Positions 18,376-25,598 of a stretch of DNA of 36,133 nucleotides are shown here, piece by piece. Within the stretch, counting starts at the first letter, position 1, and each line of letters begins with the position of its first letter. The DNA is from JASBZA01 sp964392065. GTDB lineage: Bacteria > Bacillota > Clostridia > Saccharofermentanales > Fastidiosipilaceae. The position numbers and the translations under genes were made by a program. The stretch covers positions 1 to 36,133 of the forward strand of contig CAYMOG010000010.1 of the NCBI GenBank assembly GCA_964392065.1, given 5' to 3'. The notes beneath the pieces are model-generated. The model did no database searches. It saw only the letters and a list, made by a program, of their open reading frames with translations, and was not told the DNA's origin.

Positions 18376-18406
18376 AAAAAAACTAGTGCAATTAATGCAC
18401 TAGTTT
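18376..18406 (-). terminator. Rho-independent terminator after lgt
   Basis: A perfect inverted repeat (AAACTAGTGCA and its complement around a 5-base loop ATTAA) is followed on the minus strand by a run of seven T. It lies about 30 bases after the lgt stop and closes the long rimP-to-lgt operon, so the division cluster downstream needs its own promoter. Confidence 0.9.
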
Positions 18407-18434
18407 AAGCACCCATGACAAATTAAAGATTCTT

Positions 18435-19424
18435 CTAATTACTACTATTATCTGTTTCAGAACTTCCTTCGCGAGATGTTTCTTGCTGATCTAGAACTGA
18501 ATCGTCCTTTGTAGCATTAATATCTGAAGGGTGAATGTTCTCTTGGCTAGCCGAAAGAAAGACTTCGTCTTCTGCAGCACTTCGTATTTCTTTCTTCTTC
18601 TTAATCATCAGTATTAAGTATAACAATCCACCTACTACCATAAGGAGAGAGAGAAGCTGAGATACACGAATGGAACTATTGCCAATGTACAAAGAATCTG
18701 TACGTAAACCTTCCACGAAGAATCGAATGGCTCCATAACCTATGAAATAAGCTACTGCCGTTCCATAGGGAACACGATTTCTCTTTCTTACTTGATAGAG
18801 AACGAAAAATAGTATTAGATTGCCGATGGCTTCATAAGCAAAGGTGGGATGTACAGGGAGGTTTGGGTTTTGGCCTAATTCAGGTCTTGCTGCCAAATAC
18901 TCCCGCGTACCGTTACTTATCATGCCCCATGGTAAATCTGTATTGGTGCCAAAGGCTTCCTGATTAATGAAGTTCCCTATTCGCCCAATGGCTTGACCAA
19001 GTGGCAAGTAGACCGCTATGAAATCCAAGTACTTAGAAAAACTCTTTTTCTTAACTCTATGATAAACCCATAAGCCAATAATGGCTGCAATCACACCACC
19101 ATAGAAGGCTAAGCCGCCTTGTCTTAAGTCTACGATTCGCATTAAATTCCCTCGGAATTCATCCCAAGAAAACGCGACATAATATAGTCTTGCACCAATA
19201 ATCATCGTAACTAAGATAACGATGAAGCTATCTATAATATAATCTTCGTCATGGCCAAACTTCTTTGCATCACGCGTGGCTAAAAACAAAGCCATGGCTG
19301 CGGCAATGGCTATTAATAAGCCGTACCAATAGACTTCAATACCGAAAATCGAAAACGCTACTCGGCTAATTTCCAGATTCTCAATACCTAAACCTGGAAA
19401 ACTCACAACATAATCTGCTTGCAT
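18435..19424 (-). CDS. lgt: Prolipoprotein diacylglyceryl transferase Lgt
   Basis: Lgt transfers diacylglycerol from phosphatidylglycerol to the lipobox cysteine of prolipoproteins, the first step of lipoprotein maturation in the membrane. The 329-residue protein has about seven membrane segments and the Lgt signature GRIGNFINQE at 147-156, preceded by GGLAFYGG. The last ~60 residues are a charged cytoplasmic tail (Asp, Glu, Ser) longer than in many members. The ATG lies two bases after the ymfH stop, with AGAGGAA inside ymfH. It is the last gene of its operon. Confidence 0.96.
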   Translation of the reverse strand: MQADYVVSFPGLGIENLEISRVAFSIFGIEVYWYGLLIAIAAAMALFLATRDAKKFGHDEDYIIDSFIVILVTMIIGARLYYVAFSWDEFRGNLMRIVDLRQGGLAFYGGVIAAIIGLWVYHRVKKKSFSKYLDFIAVYLPLGQAIGRIGNFINQEAFGTNTDLPWGMISNGTREYLAARPELGQNPNLPVHPTFAYEAIGNLILFFVLYQVRKRNRVPYGTAVAYFIGYGAIRFFVEGLRTDSLYIGNSSIRVSQLLSLLMVVGGLLYLILMIKKKKEIRSAAEDEVFLSASQENIHPSDINATKDDSVLDQQETSREGSSETDNSSN

Positions 19425-19426
19425 TA

Positions 19427-20776
19427 TTAATTTTTCCTCTTCTTTCTGCCGTGTATCACGACACTGGCGCGATTTTCTTCTTTCATGAATTGTAACTCAT
19501 CCAAGAGCTCACGTCCCTTCAATTGATAGAAGATTGAAGCATAATCCGAAAACTCTAAATTCACACTTTTAATTTGTGCTACAAGATTACCACAACGTTT
19601 TACATCATCGAGATCTCGCAAGAAACTTCCGATACTCGCTCGAGTTATTTCTTCTAACCTTCGCTCATCGAATGCACCTAATCGGATAAATTCTTCTAAG
19701 GTGTGGGCAATTTTCTCCACGGCCGCTTCTGCTTGCATGGAGTCTCCCCAAATAATCAAGTGAGCATAACCCTCTTGAACAACATAATTCAAGCGAAAAG
19801 ATTCATCGATAATACCATCGTTATAGAGTTCCTCAAAAGTATGAGACCCATCGCCAATTAACATCTTCACAATCAGATCACCGATGAGTTTCTGTCGGAT
19901 CAGGTGTCGACCTCCTCGTCTTACGGAACCGTTGGTAAATTCTTTTTTATAGGCTAAATAGAAGGAAGATGTCGCTGTGGGTAGTTCAAGTAATTGCTTA
20001 GGCAGTAGAATGCTCTCTCCCTTATCCGAAGGAGAGAGAAATTGGATGGATTGATTCAATGTTATGGCCCGGGTATCAAGATAATTCGATACTTCGTTTA
20101 TCATATGCTCTTCTTCATCGGGTAAGAAATGTCCAACTAGAACGAGTGTTAGTACAGTTGGGTGATAAGCGTTCTGATAGTAAGACTCTACATCTTCTCC
20201 GTTTAAATGCATCAGACCTTCCATATTGCCATAAATAGGCGTGTGTATGAGAGGATTTTTATATAGACCTCGTAAGAGGACTTCTTCAGCAATTGTGCTG
20301 AGATTTTCTTCCTCCAATAGCCTTTCTAAGCCTAATTTCTCAATTTCTCTAGTAATTTGCTCATCGCTGAAACGTGCTTCTAGGACCAGTTCAAGAAGGG
20401 CAGAAATGGCTTCTCCGAAATGATCTACTGTCGTAAAAGAATAGGTCACAGAGCTACGATCCATTGCAAGTTCAATATTAATTCCCAATTGATTCAATCT
20501 ATTCAGGGGACTATCACTATCCTCTTTTTGTAATATACCTTGTGTTGTAATATAGGGTCCACCTAGAGGAATTTGCCTCTCATCCCCAGTATTGAAATCC
20601 ACATAAGAAACATGATCCGCTCCAAAAGGAACCAAGATCCCAGCATAACGGTTGGAATAATTCTTCTTCTGGACAATATCAATACGGAAGCCAGAATTAT
20701 GCTGATAAAACCTGACGGTCTCTCCTGTAACACGATCTTTACGATCATAGCGAATCATTTTCTGTGGATTCATCAT
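19427..20776 (-). CDS. ymfH: YmfH-like M16 family protein, zinc site lost
   Basis: M16 metallopeptidase fold of about 449 residues, the usual partner of YmfF. In active members an HxxEH zinc motif follows an FG...PxG segment and precedes KEDxD. Here that slot (residues 75-79, between PLGGP and GILQKEDSD) reads YITTQ, so both histidines and the catalytic glutamate are gone. The third ligand, a Glu some 70-80 residues on, is also not apparent: that region reads EIEKLGLERLLEEEN. Later parts keep family features (YQNAYHPTVLTLVLVG). It is therefore probably a non-catalytic structural or chaperone-like partner. The ATG at 20776 overlaps the stop of ribF::ymfF as ATGA and has GGGAG upstream. Confidence 0.8.
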   Translation of the reverse strand: MMNPQKMIRYDRKDRVTGETVRFYQHNSGFRIDIVQKKNYSNRYAGILVPFGADHVSYVDFNTGDERQIPLGGPYITTQGILQKEDSDSPLNRLNQLGINIELAMDRSSVTYSFTTVDHFGEAISALLELVLEARFSDEQITREIEKLGLERLLEEENLSTIAEEVLLRGLYKNPLIHTPIYGNMEGLMHLNGEDVESYYQNAYHPTVLTLVLVGHFLPDEEEHMINEVSNYLDTRAITLNQSIQFLSPSDKGESILLPKQLLELPTATSSFYLAYKKEFTNGSVRRGGRHLIRQKLIGDLIVKMLIGDGSHTFEELYNDGIIDESFRLNYVVQEGYAHLIIWGDSMQAEAAVEKIAHTLEEFIRLGAFDERRLEEITRASIGSFLRDLDDVKRCGNLVAQIKSVNLEFSDYASIFYQLKGRELLDELQFMKEENRASVVIHGRKKRKN

Positions 20777-23112
20777 GATTCTTTCTCCCACAATTGTAGA
20801 GGACTGCCTTCTGGAAGCGCAATATAACGCAGTTGTACATTCATCTTCTTAGCCAACTCGATTACATTTTCCTTCTGGACACTCTGAGCAAAATAATCTG
20901 CACTCTCACCTACGAACTTACGTCCGCTAAGTAATTCAAAACTGTTCGATCGTAAGCTTCTTTCCCAATCATCTCCTATTTGTAAGAGCCTATTGTGATT
21001 CGCTTGTTTCGCACTGGCAAACCAACTATCCGATAGGTCTCCTTCTTGTATACGCTCAATCTGATGAAGTAAATTCTCCATGACATCCGAAACATCCTCT
21101 ACCGCAAGTTCCACAGATAAGGTAATGGTCTGCTGAAAAGAGTTATAAACAGATTTCACATCATAATTCATCCCTAAATCATTCTGTAAACCTGTAGATA
21201 ATAGGGCAAAAGGGCCGTCCAGTATGACATTTAAAACTCGAGCACTTGCACATTTCATTGAGGTATAGGGAGGCAGGTCACTAAAAACAATAATCAAATG
21301 TGCATTATCTACTGCTATACGTTCCACTTTTGTTTTCGGTTCTGCAAAATGCATGATTTCCGGGAATTTACCTGGGATTAACTCTACTGTATTATTTAAT
21401 CTAGGAAATTGCCCTAGCTTCTCCATGACTCTATCGGCTAATGACGTACTCTCTAATTTTCCACCAAGAAAAACACGAATTTGACTCTCGGAAATTAATC
21501 GTATCCAAGCATCATAGAGTTCTTTACTACTTATCGCTGAAACTTCAGCCTGGTTACCTAGAGGATTTACCCATTCTTGCTCCTTTGGCCAAAGTTCGCT
21601 ATGTGCTCTCGTTAATACATACCGTCCACGATTGTTCTCCTGTGCTCTTATAAGCATAAGTAGATTTTGACGTTCTGTTTCAACAATATTTGCTGGGAAG
21701 AAATCATTTTGGTCTCTCAATGGATTAAGTAACATATCAAGAAGCAGATGGTAACTCTCTTCAAAGGGTTTGGACCCATCTAGTCCTGTGTGAACAGTAG
21801 ATAAAGTAAAGGAAATGCGTTGCATGTTATTAATCGCTGCAATATCCACTTTAATCTCGCTTCCATAATGGGTATCCAAATAACTTTTCAGCTCAGGTCT
21901 GGTCGGAAATTCATTAGATGCGGCTGTAATAATATTAGCTAGGAGCGCATATTCTGAGCTTCTCTTCTTATCCATAGGCAAATAAAATTCCAAAGATAAA
22001 TAGGCCGTATTGAAACGATCACTCCTGGATACATAAAGCGGAATGTCATTTCGCATGGCATATAAATAAGTCTTACTTGAATTCATATGCCACTCTCTCG
22101 CGTAGGCCAAGTCTTCCGCAATTTTATTCGACATAGCAATGAAACTTGGGAAACGCGCCTCCGGACGCATGAAATCCAAGAATTCCACTTCAATATACTT
22201 ATCATACAAGTTTACATTTCGGTCCAATATGCAAGTTTCTACGAGCGGTTGTGGATCCGTATGATTGACAGTTGGCCTAAGTCCGAAGTTCGTAATGGAA
22301 TCGTAGTAAGAATTATCAACCCATGTTCGACTGACATAGACGCCAAACTTAGGAATTACCATTCCTGAGGGCATGCGGAAATTCGCAGTCGGCATCCCGA
22401 TTGTTCTACCGATAGCATTTCCATGAATAACCGTACCTGGTATAGCAAAAGGTTCGCCTAGTAGTCTCTGGACCTCTGCCATGTCGCCCGATTCAATTGC
22501 ATCTCGAATTCTAGTACTAGACACAACTTCATCTCCCGCTACGATAGGTGGGATAACATGGAATTCAATGTTATGTTTCTCACACCATTTCTCTAACATG
22601 GCTACATCGCCTCGCTGATTCTTGGAGAAACGATACCCTGCACCCACGACCAAAACTTTTGTATTAAGCTTCTCAAGAATAATCTTATCTAGAAAATCCT
22701 CCGGCTCCATATCGGCAAAATGGCGATTAAATTCCTGGAGAATTAGCAACTCTATACCCAATCGCTGAAAATAGCGGTCTCTCTGGCGGTCTGTTTGAAT
22801 AAGGCCTTTAAATCGATAATTCACAGGGGGAAGTGGTGACTCTAAGAGAAATTTCGTTGGACTGTCTTGACCTGGAACTACTGCATTGAGAATTGTATTC
22901 GGTGGGACAGGTTTAGGGTAGCGGTCGAAGGAGAACATCGTCGGTTCTAGGCGTAATTCTTCAGCTCTCTGTACCACCGTGTGTGCCAGCTCTTCATGAC
23001 CTCTGTGTACGCCATCAAAATAACCAAGAGCAACACTTCTCCCCTTATTATGGTTCAAACCGCGATAGGTATCGCCAAAATCTTGACTTAAATCAATTCT
23101 TAATGTTTTCAA
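20773..23112 (-). CDS. ribF: Fusion of bifunctional riboflavin kinase/FAD synthetase (RibF) with a YmfF-like M16 protein
   Basis: One open frame with no internal stop. Counted from the TTG at 23112 it encodes about 780 residues. Residues 1 to ~340 form a complete RibF: GYFDGVHRGH (30-39) and SSTRIR (198-203) of the FMN adenylyltransferase, then GNAIGRTIGMPTAN (231-244), NFGLRPT and ETCILD with the catalytic Glu (292) of the riboflavin kinase. It should make FMN and FAD. Residues ~343-780 match YmfF of the M16 family (RPELKSYLDTHYGSEIKVDI and a late VFLGGKLE) and lack HxxEH, as YmfF proteins usually do. The start is uncertain: the frame is open to a GTG at 23175, which would overlap truB by 83 bases. 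An ATG at 22086 at the junction could start a separate YmfF. Confidence 0.82.
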   Translation of the reverse strand: MKTLRIDLSQDFGDTYRGLNHNKGRSVALGYFDGVHRGHEELAHTVVQRAEELRLEPTMFSFDRYPKPVPPNTILNAVVPGQDSPTKFLLESPLPPVNYRFKGLIQTDRQRDRYFQRLGIELLILQEFNRHFADMEPEDFLDKIILEKLNTKVLVVGAGYRFSKNQRGDVAMLEKWCEKHNIEFHVIPPIVAGDEVVSSTRIRDAIESGDMAEVQRLLGEPFAIPGTVIHGNAIGRTIGMPTANFRMPSGMVIPKFGVYVSRTWVDNSYYDSITNFGLRPTVNHTDPQPLVETCILDRNVNLYDKYIEVEFLDFMRPEARFPSFIAMSNKIAEDLAYAREWHMNSSKTYLYAMRNDIPLYVSRSDRFNTAYLSLEFYLPMDKKRSSEYALLANIITAASNEFPTRPELKSYLDTHYGSEIKVDIAAINNMQRISFTLSTVHTGLDGSKPFEESYHLLLDMLLNPLRDQNDFFPANIVETERQNLLMLIRAQENNRGRYVLTRAHSELWPKEQEWVNPLGNQAEVSAISSKELYDAWIRLISESQIRVFLGGKLESTSLADRVMEKLGQFPRLNNTVELIPGKFPEIMHFAEPKTKVERIAVDNAHLIIVFSDLPPYTSMKCASARVLNVILDGPFALLSTGLQNDLGMNYDVKSVYNSFQQTITLSVELAVEDVSDVMENLLHQIERIQEGDLSDSWFASAKQANHNRLLQIGDDWERSLRSNSFELLSGRKFVGESADYFAQSVQKENVIELAKKMNVQLRYIALPEGSPLQLWEKES

Positions 23113-24184
23113 GACCGGTGAACATCCTTTCTGCAAATAAGGCAAGATTTTGATTCTGTGTGACCCTAGCCACACCGAGCCCTAGAAATTTCCCCTTGTT
23201 GTACACTCTATATATCTGCCCTTCATCAAGCTGTTCTTCTAGATAAACAGCTTTTCCTTGCAATATATATATTGCCATTTGCTTCTCTAATTCTATCATA
23301 GGAAAGTCAAGTCGGGCAGTGCCTGGCGAAAGAAGAACAGAGTTCTTCGTGGCAATTCCACGGAAACTTTCCGCCTCATACATTTCCAGGGCTTCTAGAG
23401 TAAGCGAATCTTCATAGGTGTAGGGACCCGCAGAAATTCTACGTAATTTCTCTGCATAAGCTCCCCATCCTAGCCTTCTTCCGAAATCATCTACCCATGT
23501 TCTTATATAAGTACCTTTTGAACAATGGATATCTAACACGAGCGTAATAGGGCTATGATAAACTTCTAGAATCTCTTCTTCCCCTACATAAACTTCTCCT
23601 GGGAAGTGATTATCTAAGCGTCCAGAGGCAAGCGCCATCCGCGTTTGGAGAAAATTTGGATGCAAGCGAATATCCACGATTGAAACAGAATAAATTTCTA
23701 CTTTACGAGTCTTACCTTCTACTTGAATCCCTTGCCTTGCATAATAATACATGGGTTTACCATCAATTTTTGCAGCAGAAAATTGTGGCGTCACTTGTGT
23801 AATAGACCCTGTCATCTCTTCGATAAGACTCTTAATTTTTTCCCAATTATTTGCTCGAAGATTGTCAGCCATTTCAGGAGTAATAGGGGTTTCTTGCAAG
23901 ACTTGACCTGTTAAATCATGGGTATCCGTGCTTTGGCCTAGATGCAGAAGCACTCTATAACGCTTATCATAGGCTTCCATATAATGAATCATATTGGTTG
24001 CACGCCCAATAGCAACAGGTAATACGCCATCCGCAAAAGGATCCAACGTACCCGTATGTCCAATTTTCTTAATATGCGTCATGCGCCGTAACTGCCTAAT
24101 AACATCCATAGATGTTATACCTACAGGCTTTCGCACTATTAACAAGCCACCTTCAGGTGGTGGGGGATTATTCTTCTTCGCCAT
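23093..24184 (-). CDS. truB: tRNA pseudouridine55 synthase TruB
   Basis: TruB converts U55 of the tRNA T-loop to pseudouridine. The catalytic Asp48 lies in the signature KKIGHTGTLDPFADGVLPVAIGRATN; the opening GLLIVRKPVGITSMDVI and later GTYIRTWVDDFGRRLGWGAYAEKLRRI are also typical. The 363-residue length exceeds the common ~300, with extra sequence in the middle (around VGEEEILEVYHSP) and a PUA-like C-terminal part. It overlaps the end of nrnA by 17 bases. The rbfA/truB/ribF neighbourhood is standard in Firmicutes. Confidence 0.96.
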   Translation of the reverse strand: MAKKNNPPPPEGGLLIVRKPVGITSMDVIRQLRRMTHIKKIGHTGTLDPFADGVLPVAIGRATNMIHYMEAYDKRYRVLLHLGQSTDTHDLTGQVLQETPITPEMADNLRANNWEKIKSLIEEMTGSITQVTPQFSAAKIDGKPMYYYARQGIQVEGKTRKVEIYSVSIVDIRLHPNFLQTRMALASGRLDNHFPGEVYVGEEEILEVYHSPITLVLDIHCSKGTYIRTWVDDFGRRLGWGAYAEKLRRISAGPYTYEDSLTLEALEMYEAESFRGIATKNSVLLSPGTARLDFPMIELEKQMAIYILQGKAVYLEEQLDEGQIYRVYNKGKFLGLGVARVTQNQNLALFAERMFTGLENIKN

Positions 24185-25226
24185 GCTCTTCTATGAAACG
24201 CACTAAGACCTCTAGCACCCTATGCTCTGCCTCGGCCAAAGCCACTCCTTTCATCGTGAAGCCTGCCGCATTGCGATGTCCTCCACCTCCAAATTTCTCA
24301 GCCACCTGACGAATATCAATCCTAGGAATCGAACGTAAATTTCCACGAATTTCTCCATGCTCACTCTCCCTTAACATAAGCGAACATAGAGTACCTCGTA
24401 TAGACCGCATCTTCCCAGGCAATTGTTCGATGTCCTCTTCTCTCGCTCCAATTTCTGACATAAGGTCTTTTGACACCGAGAGATAATGAATCTTCCCGTC
24501 ACAAGCGGATTGAACTTGTGTCCGTAAATAGCCTTCGCTATAAAATGTACTCCAGGGTTCTAAGCGAAATAAGTGATCCGTTAAGCGTGGCAAATTTATG
24601 TCGTGACTCAATAATATAGAGCCTACATACATAGTATATGGCGTGACATTACTAAATGAAAAATTTCCTGTATCCGTTAAAATTCCTGTATAAAGTCCTA
24701 GAGCCACCGCATGATCCAATAATTTTTCCTGGCTAAGTTTCTCTAATGCCAAGACAAGATCAAACACCAATTCACAACTAGCCGCTGCGTCAGGATATAT
24801 AAAAATATTTTGATTGTTTTCTAAAGCACTAATATGATGATCTAAGATTCTCCTATCTTCTGCCGCACAATAGGCTTCTTGACGTTTCTCTAAACGCTCT
24901 AGAACACTTAGATCTACCATAATACTCATCGTTTGACTTGCAATAAACTGCTGCTGTTCTTCAGACGGCAGACTAGACCAATCTATGGAAAATTGTTTCC
25001 CTTCAAGATAAGAAAATTTCCTATCCACACCCTCATTTAATACCGCATAGGCTTCTATGCCTAGTTTCCGTAAAACGCGTGCCAAAGAAAAAGAAGCACC
25101 ATAGGCATCCCCATCTGCGCGCAGATGAGGATATATCCCTATAATACTTCCTACTTGTTCTCTAAGACTTAATATAGACTGCGCAAGAGGCAATACTCTG
25201 TCTCTTCTTGTATAGAAATCGGACAT
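24168..25226 (-). CDS. nrnA: DHH/DHHA1 phosphoesterase, NrnA-like
   Basis: Bifunctional oligoribonuclease/pAp phosphatase type: degrades very short RNAs and 3',5'-bisphosphate nucleotides. The 352-residue product has all DHH metal-binding motifs: H34 with DGD (38-40), D104 in MVDLS, DHH (128-130) and D184 in TDTGNFSFSN. The C-terminal DHHA1 domain has the GGGGH motif (312-316) in KFGGGGHRNAAGF. It follows rbfA by two bases and overlaps truB, the same place DHH genes occupy in many Firmicute infB operons. Cyclic dinucleotide cleavage is known for some relatives and cannot be excluded. Confidence 0.92.
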   Translation of the reverse strand: MSDFYTRRDRVLPLAQSILSLREQVGSIIGIYPHLRADGDAYGASFSLARVLRKLGIEAYAVLNEGVDRKFSYLEGKQFSIDWSSLPSEEQQQFIASQTMSIMVDLSVLERLEKRQEAYCAAEDRRILDHHISALENNQNIFIYPDAAASCELVFDLVLALEKLSQEKLLDHAVALGLYTGILTDTGNFSFSNVTPYTMYVGSILLSHDINLPRLTDHLFRLEPWSTFYSEGYLRTQVQSACDGKIHYLSVSKDLMSEIGAREEDIEQLPGKMRSIRGTLCSLMLRESEHGEIRGNLRSIPRIDIRQVAEKFGGGGHRNAAGFTMKGVALAEAEHRVLEVLVRFIEEHGEEE

Positions 25227-25228
25227 AA

Positions 25229-25597
25229 CTAGTCCTCTTGCTCAGGAGTTTTTCTGCCCATGGCTTCATCAATAAGTTTATCCATTTTTCTTGCTTGATC
25301 ATAGGTCTCATCGAGTTGAAAACGTAATTCTGGTGTTACTCTCAAACGTAGTTCTTTTGCAACAATACTACGCAAGAAACCTTTGGAACTCTCCAAACCA
25401 TCAATAGCCTGTAATTTCTGTTCTTCTGTACCTAGGACACTGATATAACAAGTCGCATAGCTAAAATCTCTTGTTACTTCCACTCCTGTAACTGAAGTGA
25501 AATCAGGGACTCTAGGGTCTTTTAATTCTTTTTGGAGAGCAGCCGCTAAAATCCTCTTGATCTCATCGGCTACTCGAGCTTGTCTATGTACTGCCAT
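25229..25597 (-). CDS. rbfA: 30S ribosome-binding factor RbfA
   Basis: RbfA helps late 30S maturation by binding near helix 1 of 16S rRNA. The 122-residue protein shows the family pattern: RQARVADEIKRILAAALQKELKDPR, then VTRDFSYATCYISVLG and LRLRVTPELRFQLDETYDQARKMDKLIDEA. Its ATG follows the infB stop by one base; the ribosome binding site is a weak AGAAAG, so translation is likely coupled to infB. Confidence 0.96.
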   Translation of the reverse strand: MAVHRQARVADEIKRILAAALQKELKDPRVPDFTSVTGVEVTRDFSYATCYISVLGTEEQKLQAIDGLESSKGFLRSIVAKELRLRVTPELRFQLDETYDQARKMDKLIDEAMGRKTPEQED

Positions 25598-25598
25598 A

